Counted from the stretch's first letter, positions 34,939 through 48,913 are shown. The stretch is DNA of 64,000 nucleotides from Dipetalonema caudispina (GCA_013365325.1 JABVXV010000079.1:62001-126000), one strand, 5' to 3'. The notes: a model not told the origin generated them from the letters alone. A program made the numbers and translations.

Positions 34939-37900
34939 ATTACTGACTACTACTGATCAGCGATCGTTACAGTGCTGATCACTATGACATTCATTTGAAC
35001 CAACAGGTCAGAAATTTGAGCCATTTTTAAAGCTAATCCTTTGATTCAGATTTGTTATAAATTTTTCACTTGCTAATTGAAAAAATTTTGGGCAAATTTC
35101 GAATTTTTTAGTGGGCTTTTTTCTCATATTTTCCATTTTTTTTTTTATGTTTTTGCTATTTAAAGATAATAAAATATGCTTAAAGTTTAGTAATAAATTG
35201 GAGTACAGTGTAGGATTATTATTAATGTCTTTTAATATTCGTCAAATTCCACTGATATTTTATGAGAATAATTAGAATAGTTCCGGGTTTACTGCTATCA
35301 TTTTAATTTTTTTTTTATTTTTTTCTTTTCTTCAATTCTCTCTCTCTCTCTCTCTCCTTTACAATTGCTTTTATGTAATATAAGGCGGAATTGGAAAGAA
35401 GGCCCTCTCCATCCATATTATTTAAAGTACTATAGCTATCATCCATTCTCAGAACATTACTCTAAAGATAATGCAATCTTATTATTTTCAAAAAAAAAAA
35501 AAAAAAAAAAAAAAAAGTAGCACCAACAAAATAGCTAAAACGACCTAAAAGCGGATTCTTTGTACGATAATCGGTTAAATGCTACTCATTATGATAACCC
35601 ATTTGGGGCCTATTCAAATTGAAGTCATCAAATGTGAGTTTTAAAAATGCCGTCTACAACAATTAAATGTCATTGTCATTTTTGATGAGCTATATCTTGT
35701 CTCATTTCAAACTTCCTGTCTATCATATCTATATTGAGATGATGATCAAACTGTTCTATTGGTTCCTTACAATTTATTGCTAACATTCCTAATCCAATAT
35801 TTTTCCTCGATCATTTATGTAAATTTTACTTCCAGAAAATTTCTATTGTTTTTACATATCCTATCGCATTATTCAGGAATAGAAAGAAGACGTTTGTATA
35901 ATTTCGAATGCTTATTACAATATTTTTTTATTACTCTGAAAAATTTAATCAAATTTTACAACTTTATAAGCAGAATTGGTGATGGAATAATTTAACATTC
36001 ATAACTTACAAAGTATTTTGATATAACGATAAACTAATTAATTTTATTTAAATTTTACTTCAAACTAATCTTAATATTTCATTTGGGTAATACAAGTTTA
36101 GTTTTTTTTTTTTTTTCAAGTTATCTATAAGAATGATTACTTAATGCTTATTTATATATTTATTTATTCATTAACTTGCTACTAATATTTAATAATATAT
36201 GAACTTATTCGAAGATAACCCATTTATTCCTATTCAACTAATGGCATTGATGTTTAATAATATCCAAATTTGCTCCATACTTTGTATAATATTATCAGAC
36301 ATATTTCAGAAAATATTATCAACTTCATCGTAGTGTTTACTTTAATTTTCGATTACTTCATATCACCCACAAATTCCTGAGCGAAATATTTAATCCATGG
36401 GATATGAAATGCAAAGATAGGTAAAATGAATGAGGGAACTGAAAAGGTCAATCTTGAAACACTTCAGTAATTGTAACTTTAGCTAAGGTAGTTTTTTTTC
36501 TTTTTTTTTTTTGTTATCTATGACTTTTGGCAGAATCAGAATTTTTTTTTTTTTTCTTAGCAGAAATCAGGAAAAGCATTCGATTTATCCTTATTCTGAA
36601 TTTAGGAGTTTGTTTTTCCGAAGTTTTTTTTTTTTTTTTTTTTTTTTTTCAGACAGGAAGTTGACAATTTTTGAGAGGAAATTTTGATATGATTCATAAA
36701 ACATAATTTGTGCATGGATGCTAGAATTTAGTCGTATATGAGTACTTCGCTAGTCTTCCAATAAAACGGATTTAGTATTTAAGAATTTTGAGACCATTGT
36801 GATATGGTAGATTTAGTCTGAAGAACTCTTAAAGTTTTCCCAAGACGATAAAAGAGGATGTAGTATACTGAAGGTGCTAGATTTGGATTAGTCATTTATG
36901 AAAGTTAGAAAAAATATTCTTTAATCCTGAATAAACGATAATAACACACAGGAATTTTTAAAGTGTTGAAATTACAAAAATTCATATTTTCAACGAAATG
37001 AAAATTCTAATCATCTACTTTTCAACCTCATCGATCTTTTTAAAATCAACAAATTTTGAACGAATAGAGCAATTTTTTTTTTTTACCAACAACTGTTTTC
37101 TGTTATTGGTCTTTGTTCCTATCAAATCTTTTGTCCAACTTATCGTACTTGTTGATATCATTTTAAATTTGTTAGCTTTTTGTTAGCCATCAATAGTCTT
37201 ACTTTATATATGTGAGTATTTTAAAAGAAATATTTTGATTTCAAAGGGATATTTGCCATCGATGGTGTGAAAAAAAAACAGGTAGATAATAGGAATTGTT
37301 AACATCATCGAATTTGATGATCATCTAACCATGCATACAGATAGTTTACATCAAAGGCTTTCTTAGCACATTCTTAAAAGAATTTTTCGATAATCTGCTC
37401 CATTTGATTTCAAGATGGCTTTTCATTCTTTTTTGATGCTTTCAGCTTTTTCCACTTATTTATTTTCTATTCAAGCATTCAAGTATCTGTGAATAGAAAA
37501 CTGACATCTGCTCTACGTTCTTTTTATTTTATTTTATTTTATTTTTTTTAATTTTTTTTTTTTTTTTTTTTTTGTTTTTGTAGTGATGGTAGTCTCCCAC
37601 GTAGATTTGAATTTAAATCTTAAAATTTATTCTGCAAAATTCTCTCACATACATCAATTTGTTATAGAATTTTCTGAGGAAAATATTTTCTTTTGAAATT
37701 CTATAGCTTTTTTTTTTTTTCCTTTATCTACATTTTTTAAACGAGAAAAAATAAATTTCGCTAATATTTTCTTTAAAAAAAAAAAAAAAAAAAAAGAAAA
37801 TGAAAGAAAGAACGATCAGTAATTTTTTTGTAAGCATTTCTGATGGTGGTTCTAGTCATCTGGATATTGAATTTGTTTTTGCATCAGAATTCCGTCTTCA

Positions 37901-40138
37901 TCTTCATCAGGAAGCAGAAAATAGAAGCCGGATGGACGGATAGACAGGGCGGAGGAATGAACGAACGGACGAACACCATATGTGAAGCAAATGTTTCTTT
38001 CTTCCAGTCTGTCTGTAATCTTTTTAATAAAAAAAAAAAAAAAAAAAAAAAGAAATTCAGATGAGTTCAGCAGCAAAAGTATTGTTTGGATTAGATATTG
38101 TCAAAAATAAAAGGCAATACAAATTGCTTAAGTTGAAGAAAAAAAAAAAGAAATGAAATTATTTATAATAAATGCTTTTTTTTTTTCCCCTTTAAATAAA
38201 GCTTAGTTTTGCTTTTCCTTAATGATTTCTTTTCATGTCATTTTGCATATTTTTATCCAATATACGTACTATATTACATGAAATATTAAATATTCCGTGA
38301 AGAGATTGTGTGGTATGCAGAAAGTAACAAATGATTAAGGTATATTTTACTTTCAGAAAGAAAGAATATTAATATACGATTATCGGTGAAAAATATTGAT
38401 TCTAAGGCAAATCTTGCATGTGACAAGTGAACATATAAAATTTAAGAATGTAATCGTAGTGATGTCAAAATTACATCAATTGTATCGCTGATATCGAAAT
38501 TTCACTCTGTAAGCTAACATCCTGCTAAACAAATTAAATTTCAAAGGAGTGGGAAAATATTTCGTTTGCGAAAACAAAATCGGAAATAAATCAGAGACAA
38601 AGATACACTTTGAATTTGAGAATTTGAAAATTTCAAGCGTGATTGTCCATATTTTGCTATTAAAGATATTTAAATTTGCTTCCATTTTTATATGCAAAAT
38701 TTTAGTTATTTAAAAATTCTTTGTTTACTTCTAAACACTTTCTTCCAATCTAAGAAAATGAGTCAAGCAAGCTAAGCATTTTTTAAAAACAATAAATATT
38801 AGTTTTTATTTTGAAAGTGCGCTAGAAAGCTAAATAAATATAAACTGATTTGATAAAAAAAAAAAAAGAAAAAACTCCTAATTAATGATAGTGATACTTC
38901 TGATAAACGATGTAACGACGATGATAATGATAACGAATGCCTTTTTGTATTGTTGTACAATTATATATTCACGAGGAATTGCATTAAGCTAACAAATATT
39001 GGTGACTGATTTTTAGATATGATTCTATGTAACATAAATAATATTGGGACAACTGCATCCTTAAAACAAATTTAACGAAAATTTCTTTCATATCTGAAAA
39101 AGAATAAAACTGAATGGAAGTTTTTTTTTTTTTTTTTTCTTTTTTTCTTTCAATTTTTATATGGATACATGAATTCTTGAATTATTTGCCTTTTGGGAGC
39201 AGGTTTTAGACTTAAATAAATTTATCCTTCTTATAAAACATTTCACGGTTTTGATTCTACAATTGAAGTTGATCAAATTTTTCTATCTGTTTCATAAATA
39301 ATTTTTTTTTCACACTTAATTCTGAAGGGAATCCTAACTACATGAAATGTTCTTCGTTACAGAATAGGATTACATCAATAATAGCTTGAGCCTCATCAAA
39401 AAAAAAAAATCCATACTTCCATCTAATTTAGGAACATGAATACAGATTAATATGATAACTAAAAAACTAAAATAACTAACATATCGTTTTGTTGATTCGT
39501 TCCTGAAGGATGCGGGAAGGAAAATATCAATTATCAAAAAATGTCATTTGGAGCAAAAGTCATTTGGATATGATATTTGAAAAGTAACTGACATCCTGAA
39601 GTAAATGTCATTTTGGTACATTTGTATGTCAAAGTTGCATGAAAAAAATAATTGCTATGTATTGTAAAATGATTGATGAACTGATCATTCGTTACTGATT
39701 TGATAATTTTATCCTTGTTCAAATATACCCAATAATAATCTTTAGCACTTAACACTAGTTGGAACAAAGTAAATAGTGTGGAAAATATAATGTTGCAAGC
39801 TTCCATAATAATTTAAATTTCCGTTTTTCTCATTTTATCTTCCTTTTCTATAAATTTTGAGCCATTAAAATGGTTGAAAAGAAAGGATGAAAAAAAGTTA
39901 ACGGATAATATGATATGCAAATTGTAGGGTGGTCTGTATAATCGTAAAAATGGATTGTATTCGAAATCATGAAAGCTTCCTTTTGTTATATTTCTTCCTC
40001 GCTTGACTTGTTTTCATCTTTTGTTTCTTCTTTCTTTTTTCTTTTTTTTTTCTTTTTTTTTTTTTAAATGATTAACATTTAAAGCAAATCAATGAGCTGA
40101 ACTATTTTGTTGATTTTTTGCTTTTTTTTTTTTTTCAG

Positions 40139-40267
40139 AAATCATTCCAATCCCATCTTTGGTAGAAGCTTGGATTGTTCTGCATGCCTCAATGAAAAGG
40201 ATAACTAAATTGATTTCATCGGAGAATACTCCGATCAATGCTGATCGAGCAGTATTTAATGGAGTTT
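40139..40267 (+). CDS. Best internal exon candidate, unknown protein
   Basis: A T14-type pyrimidine tract ending in CAG (40136-40138) is followed by 129 open bases and the canonical donor GTAAGT at 40268. The exon length is a multiple of three with matching phases: two bases complete the first codon, 42 full codons follow, and one base is left over. The peptide contains SLVEAWIVLHASMKRITKL and later NADRAVFNG, a mixed helical composition with no low complexity. G+C is 37% (48 of 129 by hand count), clearly above the surrounding DNA. Reading through the donor reaches a stop eight codons later, as expected of an intron. An overlapping frame at 40,214-40,522 and a minus-strand frame at 40,089-40,304 are also open, so the call is not secure. 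The family is not recognised. Confidence 0.33.
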
Positions 40268-40391
40268 GTAAGTTCACAAACTGTTTCAAATAATGGAAAT
40301 ACATCAGAAATCCTAATGAGAAAAATTAATCTTGTGGTACGGTATGCAAAGCAACTTTGCGAAGAGTATTTCAATGTTGAAAATTTTTTAG

Positions 40392-40522
40392 ATAACAGTA
40401 TGAATTTAGTATCACTACTGTGCTACGATCCAGATCCGCTTATCCTGATTTCAGTTTATAGTGGAAACTATTACAGGAATACCCGGATATCTAGTAGCCT
40501 GATACAACCTTTTAGCCACTGA
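40392..40522 (+). CDS. Possible terminal exon joined to the 40.1-kb candidate
   Basis: GAAAATTTTTTAG, ending at 40391, is a good nematode-style acceptor. Starting there, two bases complete the codon left by the donor at 40268 (T+AT gives Tyr) and the frame continues 42 codons to TGA at 40520-40522. This would make a 124-bp intron. The peptide includes SLLCYDPDPLILISVYSG. A caution: the same frame is open from 40,214, straight through the proposed intron, with ATG at 40238 and a 94-residue product, so it may instead be a separate reading frame. An alternative acceptor at 40454 (CTGATTTCAG) also fits the phase. No poly(A) signal is obvious within about 100 bases. Confidence 0.2.
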
Positions 40523-43500
40523 CATCCTTAATATTATTACATTCGCAGTATGATTCGGTAACGCCTTGGATCGGAGCAATTAAGTTCATTCTTACGACAT
40601 CCTAGACAATAGATTTTTCAACACAGATACAAGTTACATTTTTCATCCTACAGATATACTTCTAACTTAAGTCTTCATAATGAAGTTTTATCAAATTACT
40701 CGGGTACTGTGATAAGAAATTCACAATAATAGACATAATCGTTGAGAAATTACTCTTAATTAGTAATATACTTTTTCCTATGGATACATAGCAATTCATC
40801 GTAGTTCATTCGGAATCAAATTACTGATTTCAGAGAAAAAAACCAACCTTATCATATATTTATCAAATAATGCAAATTTCTTTCTTCCTTGTTTATGAAT
40901 TTTAACTTATGATGGTTGTGTTTGGTGGTTATGGTTATCTTCATCATTTATCATCAACATTTCTTCCATTCTCGATTTTACAACATATGTTTCCTAACTA
41001 ACTTTTCGACATATGTTTCATACTTAGACAAGCTGCAGACAACAGTTTGGACAGTCTTCAGGATTGCAAGTTTCTTCCATTGCTCCTGTCGTCTTTCATA
41101 GAAAATTGATGAACTGATTCAGGAGAATGTCTATGTGCAATTTTTTCCTTTCTTTTTTTCAGGAAAATTTTCATTTGTAAGTTTAAAATTTTAAAATCAT
41201 ATATTGAAAACATTTTATTGCCTATCAATTCAATTTCAAACAATTAACAATTTGAAAATGAACGCATGGATTAAATGGAGTGATTTAACGGTTGCTGATA
41301 TATGCAAATTCTTTTGAAAAATACGGTTATCTTATTTGATACGATGCTATCACGCTATTTCCGAAAATATGCATTGCATCGTATAATCAAGCAGTAATGA
41401 TGACTGATCCGGTTAGTATCAGTAAATGATTTAAAATTCGAATTTGTTGGATCATAAATTTGCCAAAGCTGAAATCTTTCACTTGTTTTTGTGGAACTGA
41501 TTTTACTTCTCCTTTAATGCACTTTACTTTCACAAAAAAAAAAAAGAAGTTACATAACTAACTGTAAAAAATGTAAAACATTCAACGATTTCAGCCATTC
41601 AACTTTTATCACCCAACTTTTTTGTCGTATATCGTCCTTTCTCTTTATCAGTGCTATATCACAACTTTATCAGTATTCCTTTTTTTTTTCCTTTTCCATT
41701 CCATTCTATATTATAAAGAATGAATTATTAGCTAAACTGTTATCCTAAACTACGGAAGGACTATTTTAATTATAGTTGTTGCAATTGAAAAAATTAATTA
41801 GAAGAATAGAAATGATATCAAGGATTTGATGATACATCATTGTAGGCTTGTGTTGTTTATATTAGGCTTATTATGTAATCGTACTGGTAAATTTTCTTTC
41901 CTAATTATTAGTAAACAATTTTGTGTATACAATGAAATTTAATGTTGACAAGAAGAAAAATTAATCACAAATCATAAATTACAATAAATTAATTTGTGAA
42001 AGTTAAGTTTCTGACTAAGTTTAGGATTAAATATGTAAAGTTTGGAAATTTAATTTGACATTGACCACCATACCGTAATATTTTTTTTGTTATCATGATT
42101 ATGACCAGTAATATCATCCCACACACTATCGTTATTATTGTTTTACTAGGTTATCATCGCTGAAATGATTACGTAACAATACAAATTATTGCAATCATTT
42201 TTATGCATTTTTGAAATTGTTTAAATTCCGCGGATTTTTTGCTTCATTATTTTAAAATGTTGCATTATTTCAATATCGAAAGACATTGAAATTCTATCAA
42301 TTTTATGCCTATAAATAATGTTTATGCCGTAAACTGAAAGGATGATAGGTACATCCAATAGTATAATTTTGGTTTTAATCATTTTCTCATTTGATGTTCG
42401 ATGTATGAACGTGAATTTCGTTGAAGTGTAAAGAATTTCAATTCTCCATTAAAATTCTTTATCGTTCAGCATATGATTATTTTAATTTCAAATGAAACTA
42501 TTGCAAATAATCATTTCGATTCGAGTTGCGCTTTAATTTTTACTATGCTAATTATCAAATATCAAATGATTTACTTTAAGGTCAACGAAATAACAAAAAT
42601 GAAACTTCTTCCAAGCATTCATCAATTTTTGGATATATATATATAATCAATGGTATTTTTAATATCCTCATTCATCAATACAGAAATCAACAATACGTAA
42701 GATTTGATTCATAATACTTCCTATCGCGTTCTTCGCATGAATAACTAAATGAAGAGTGCCTTGATCGAAATTCAATAATAAGAGTTAAAAATTTAATTTT
42801 GATTCACATTTCATTCTTTCTCATCCCTCTTCATCATTTTTCCTTCATCTCTTTATTCTTATCCATTTTTCTTTTTCTTTTCTTTTTTTTTTTTTTTTTT
42901 TCACTACTACTATCCACAAACTGACATCAAAATTTTAACATCTTTACCACATCTAATCAGTCATTCCGTTAGCATTTGCATGTCACATACAGCGAAGCAT
43001 ATATATGACTCATAATTCAATCATCCGATAAATATACACCGACAATTTTCAACGAAAACGAAGTTACCACTATTATCTTCCTTGTCCTTTTTCCCTTTCC
43101 ATTCATCAATTAATAAAAAAGGGAACAAAGAATGAAATGAAATTAGCAAATTCATATAAAGTAAATGAATGAATGTACCTATACGTATCATCGTATCCTT
43201 TCGTTTTTCTCATTTACAACTTCTCATTCATTCATTTCAATATGTTTTCGATTTTGTTAACAATTTTAGAAAATTACTTGATAAATGAATGCTTACATTG
43301 TTAGATTTAAATTACTGATCGCTAACATTATCCTCTTTCTCAACATTTTATGATAATTATTGGTAAAGGATATGTATCTCTCGAGAATGACGTACAAGCA
43401 AATATAATGGAAATGAAATTTTTCAAAATTATCGAAAGTTTTATAATTTTATTTTAAAGAAAAAGATGGTGTTATTTCTTTCGTTTTCTTACGTTTGTTA

Positions 43501-46500
43501 GACTAATCTCTCACAACGGGTGAATTTTGCTTATCAGTAAATGATATCAATGAATCACTTTGCTGATCTTTGAGGATGCGATATGTAGTAGATGGTTATA
43601 GCTGATGGAAATTCGAAAATAGATAGCCAAGAAATAAATGAGTCTGATATAATTCCACTCAAGTATTGCACAAAAAAAATATTACTTTGAGAATTCAACA
43701 CATTTTCAATATTTCATTGAAATTCGCACGTTTACACTTGAATTTTACGAAATGTTTCATTTTTAGTATGACTTTCTAAATGAATCGTTTTTAATATTAA
43801 CTAAAAATTTCTAGAAAATCACGATAGCATCATAATTTTTCCTTTTTTTTTTCACAATTTTACAACGATCATCATAGGAGTGAAAGTAATTGAATGGATT
43901 GAAAAATTGGGACAATTTAACAAAAGACGAATGAACTTTAATATTAAATTTGTTTACAACATAGTTATAGGTATTTTCAAAGCATTAAACATGCGCACAG
44001 ATTACAGGTAAGCAAACAATCGGATGTATCGCTAATGCAATTTCTATGAAATTTTGACCCAAATTTCAGTAGTTTTGGATAATGAAAGCAAATCAATAGG
44101 TAAAGTTTTCTTGAAATTTGAGGATCAAAACTAGTAAAATAAAATTCATAATTCTCTTGTAAAGGAACTCAAAGTGGGTTAATGTGAAATCTAAAGTGGG
44201 TTAATAGTTCCACTGTATTTGCACTATACAATTTTAAGTGTTTTATTCACATAAGTTTCCAATATTATAAGCTTCCGATATACATGCACATTTGCGCCTA
44301 TGTATGTATTTGCGCTTTTGTCGCAGGAACCATTGTTATATGTATAATAAAATTCATATATACACACAAAAAAGGCTGAACAATTAATAATTAAATGTTA
44401 GATTTTGTGAATTTTCATTTTCTTCCTAATTTCTTGTCATTCTGATGAAATAATTTCTTCACTAATTTGATTTTTTTCCAAAAAAAATTTCAAAATTAAT
44501 CTATAAAAAAAAAGAAAGAAATGGAAATGGGAAAAAAAAAAAATGTCAAGAGTGGAACAAAGAAAGGAAAAAGGAACAGATCGTTAGTGATTATGCACCC
44601 ATTCATCGATAATTTACAATAAATTATGGAAAATTGTAGTTCAACTCTTTCTTCTCTCAATAGTTAAGCCATTTATCTATTCATCAATTCATTCAACCGA
44701 TGATCATTTGCTGCTTCATGTCCTTTCTTATCGCTTTTAATAAATCATTTCTATCCTAACATCACTTACTGAACTTATCACTTTTTTTTTTTTTTTTTTT
44801 GTACCGTAAAATATCACCTAAAATACAGCGGAGGTGGGAAGATGAAGTGATTGTTAGTAATAATTAGTTCTATAAATGATAATTGCATTAATATTATTGA
44901 TTAGAACAATTCAATTATTATAAACAATGGGAAATTAGAAGGTTAAGAATATCCTGCGTAGGAAAACATATCTCGAACGATTTGTTATGATAACCTAAGA
45001 ATAAAGTAGAAACAATAAAATGCAACAATTGATAGGTTAATTTATCAAAAAGATTGATACTATAGCAATGTTCCTACAGTCGAAATATTTTGTGAAGTGA
45101 ATCAATATTAGTCAAATAGAAATATTTGAAAGATCTATGATCATAGTTAAATTTTCATATTTAATACAATAATCATTATCATTCTTATCATTATTATTAA
45201 GCAATTATTTCATTCAAAATTATATCTATTTCCTAATCATTTCTATCTGATTATTTATTTGAAATGAATTTGCTTTATGTTTAGCTTTATACGCTATTAA
45301 TGTTTAATACTTTGGCATTTATGTCTGTCACACATAACCAAATAATAGTCTGAAAAAAAAAGAAACAATATGATAAAGATAATTTAGAAAAGTGAACAGC
45401 ATGATAAAATGATTAATGCAATAAAACGAAAAAAAAAAAAAAAAAGATAAAAGTAAACAGAGTAAAAGAAAGGAAAAACGATTTACTTTTTCGGGAAAAT
45501 ATTAAAACATTTTCACGAGCATGCCATGTTATCATTATTATTACTATTATTATTATCATCATCATCATTATCATTATCAGGATTACAGCCAATACTATTG
45601 TTAATATTATCATTCCACACATGATACTTATTGGAAATATATGCTGACAATATGTAGAAATGTAAAAATTGCTTACATAAGAAAAATTTGTGAATAACAT
45701 TGTTGTCACTTTGATGCATACGAACATAAAGCCAAAATAATGCTATCCAATTCGTTCATTCCAAAATGTTTCTCATTTTTGTATGGATTTTGAATCATAA
45801 ACAAGAGGGAAGAGAAAAAAAAAAAAGAAAAAGAAAAAAATTTCCAATAAAATATTGAATAAAAAAATTGACTTATTTCGTTTTTTTTTTTTTTTTTTTT
45901 TTTTGCTATAATGTATAGGATAGTTTTGGTTTTAAATTTTTCTTAATTTTATCATTCTTCTGATGGTAAAATAATTCAATTTTAATACACATAGGATTTC
46001 AATATTAGGAAGCGATTAATGACATTACCCATCAAGAAGACAATTTATAGTTTTCTACTACAATGCACAAATAAACAAAAATGTATTATGAATTTGTTGA
46101 TCATCAAAGATTTTATTAAAGCTTTTTCATTATGATATATTTGATTATAATAAGTTAAACTTTATATGTATTTTCGTAATATTTCTTTGAGAAATATGTG
46201 AATGTGGCATATATTATGGATCTGTTAGAGCAACCAAAAAAGTTGTTACAGTCGAAGCGATGATTCAACAAAGTCATATTTTATATCATCAAATTTCGTT
46301 CTACTAAACGAATTATTCGAAGTTTGATTTGAATTTAAAATTCCGATTTATTCTCATTGAATGATCATAACTAACTGAACTTATTCTAAAGCATAGTTTT
46401 ATTATACTTTGTTTTTACGTGAAGTAATTCTGAAACGATCATTGGATACAATATTTGCCTTATTTAACCTTTTATCCTGTAATGCATACCAGTGCCAAAA

Positions 46501-48056
46501 ATAACCGTTGTAGATTTTCATAGTAGTTCCATTCAATAAACTAACTCTACGATAGTTTAGAAGATATCGTTGATTCAGATTCGCTTTCCTTTTTGTGGAA
46601 AGTGAATATTTAATACTAGCTCAACATCTTTTGATATTACTCATTGATGTTTATAGATTGGATTCAAGTAAAAGTCGTAAAATTTCACACACTTCAAAGG
46701 ATTAGTTTATTACGTGAAAATTTCTGTCAACATTAATGTGCAGAGAAGGTGGAACGAATTCAAAATATGGAACAAATTTAAAATTGCTTTTACATGCACT
46801 TACATATATATGCATATATATCCGGAATTTTGGTTGATAGGATGAATGGAATTACATTTGGAATACAGAATTGAAGTGATAAGAATGAAAAAGCACTTAT
46901 TTTTCCATCTTACCTAGAATCATCTCTTCCTTCTTGTCAAGTTTCATAATTATAATCATCATTATTATCATTATCATTGTCAGTATTATTATCATCATCA
47001 CAAATATTACTACCTTCGATATTGTTTATCGTTATCAAAAAAAGCATCACCAATATCGTTTTCATCATTATATTATCATCATCAATTCCTTTTTTATTTT
47101 ATCACTATGAGTTTAACAAATAATATGCTTCCTTTTAATTCATTCTTATGAATGATGCAAAAGATTTTAAAATGAAGTTAAAAAGAAAAATTAATTCATG
47201 TAAGTATGTTCTCTTTTAGACTTTAAATGATTCTATTTTGTTTCTAAAGAGAGAAAAAAAAAAACTGTAAAATCCATAAAATATATAGATGAAAACTGCA
47301 AATTTTGAGAAAAAAAAAATCATTTTTTGAAAAATTTCTATTTAATCGTCGAATTTTTTACTACTTTTGTCATGCAATTTTTCCTATGTTCTAAAATTTT
47401 TCACCGAAAAAGAATCAAATTTTGCAAATATGCCAATATTTTCTGCGAAAGTCTTCCAATTTTAAATCCTTGTTTTTTGTTTTATTCTTCAAATCATTAT
47501 TTTAAGCATTATGTATACAAGTAATTCCTTGGAGATATGACATTTTCATATTACATATTAGCTTCAAATTGAAGTATTAACTATTTAATTCTATTCCTAT
47601 ATGAAAATAACTGTAGTGTGGAAATATTATCGGATATTAAGAATTAAATTTAGATCGAATAAGAGAATAATTCCTGGGAATTTGTATGTTGCAGTACAAA
47701 GCCTATCGATTAATTTGATAGATGAAAAATGAAAAAAAAAAAAAAAAAAAATTGTTGGCATTTCCGTTGTTACCTTACCAATTGCAAAAGTGTCATTTTC
47801 ATTTTGATTTGCTTAAAATCTTTGCTTTATTTGACATATAACAAAGTCCTTACGACATTATTGCCGATCTCTTCTTGTGCGATTTTAATTTCACCATATA
47901 ATGAAAAATATTATCTTAGAAATGATAATTATATATGTTAATCAAAATTTTCAAGAAGTTTTTTTTTTTTTTTCTTTTCACTTCTACTACAATTTTGAAA
48001 ACAAAATGAAAAAAAAAAAAAAAAGAAGGGAGGAGGGGAAAAAAAAAAGGAAAAAG

Positions 48057-48087
<31 letters not shown>

Positions 48088-48362
48088 CGCAAGCAACATC
48101 TGTCATTACAGAATTAGCAATATTCAACAATTGCTAAATTTATTTTCTGAAATCATAACAGCAATAGTAGCAGACAGTATGAATGCGCAAAGTGACTGAT
48201 TGATTGATTGATCAATTGAATGAGGAGTTTAATGAGTAAATGTTTCGTTTCATTTCATGACATTGACATGACACAGGTTAAATTTGATGTATCACAGGGA
48301 AGAAAGTATGAGAGGTAAGAGGTCTAGCAAGGATTATTAGATCGAATGAAGAAATTGGAAAT
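40523..48362. other. Gene-free AT-rich stretch, 7.8 kb
   Basis: The first 600 bases keep a somewhat higher G+C, with opposed short frames at 40916-41101 (+) and 41058-41243 (-) that overlap. Further right there are only simple sequences: T18 near 42884-42901, (ATT/ATC)n at 45533-45581, ATC/ATT-rich DNA at 46955-47090, and long A-runs at 47732-47750 and 48059-48086. No RNA gene, transposon or gene was recognised. Confidence 0.4.
44164..44211. repeat. 13-bp direct repeats bounded by GGAACT / AGTTCC
   Basis: AAAGTGGGTTAAT occurs at 44171-44183 and 44193-44205, 22 bp apart. The pair is enclosed by the perfect inverted termini GGAACT (44164-44169) and AGTTCC (44206-44211). This compact arrangement is unusual for its surroundings, but the function is unknown. 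Confidence 0.7.
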
Positions 48363-48364
48363 GA

Positions 48365-48403
<39 letters not shown>

Positions 48404-48416
48404 AGAGGGAGAGAGT
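48365..48416. repeat. (GA)n microsatellite
   Basis: About 30 bases of pure GA followed by GAAAGA/GAGGGA variants. Spurious Arg-Glu and Ser-Leu repeat frames arise on the two strands. Confidence 0.95.
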
Positions 48417-48873
48417 GAAAACCAATGGCCGAGCGGCAATATATAGCAGAGATTGGAGCAAAAAAAAAAAAAAAAAAAAAAAAAAAGTCGCCATTTTCTA
48501 CTTGATTTCCTCTTTTGCCGACTTTTCTTCTTAGCTAGCAATTTTCTTGACTAACAAACTAACAGCTAACATTTGTCGAACATATTTCTTTTTTTTTTTT
48601 TTTTTCCTGTGGGGAAGAGGACATTATGTATAGCCATAATTTAATGGGACAAAAATAATTTGCCAAGGAATAATTTGATCATATAATGATTGAGTAATAG
48701 ATTTGTACTGATAGCAGAATTGGATGGATTATAGAATATCGATAAAAGATATTTCACAAAATAACTAATTTTTATTTTTCTTTTTGTTTTGTTTTTAATG
48801 ATTAGGATAGCAGGTAGATATTGATTAAGTATAAATGAATGATACAGGTAAATTCGGATGAAAAAATAGGACT

Positions 48874-48913
<40 letters not shown>

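Larger units (their letters stand above)
32336..40138. other. Gene-free AT-rich stretch, 7.8 kb
   Basis: It holds CT tracts at 33266-33300 and 35337-35356, A29 near 35489-35517, poly(T) near 36627-36649, (TTTTA)n at about 37525-37548 followed by T-rich DNA, and paired poly(A) near 37774-37796 and 38029-38051. A G+C-richer patch at 37,900-37,990 contains GGAC/GAAC near-repeats. The minus-strand frame at 39534-39806 (90 codons, true ATG) begins with a hydrophobic, signal-like segment, but it contains near-repeats of CAAATGACTTTTG type and lacks splice or poly(A) support, so I leave it as unproven. Confidence 0.4.

Noticed and set aside
37843..38076. Opposed 73-74 codon frames around 37.9 kb
   Set aside because: Both end in a poly(A)/poly(T) run and cover GGAC/GAAC near-repeats, so the open frames reflect composition.
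39534..39806. 90-codon minus-strand frame with ATG and a signal-like start
   Set aside because: It includes short internal DNA near-repeats (CAAATGAC type) and has no splice, poly(A) or G+C support. Kept only as a note.
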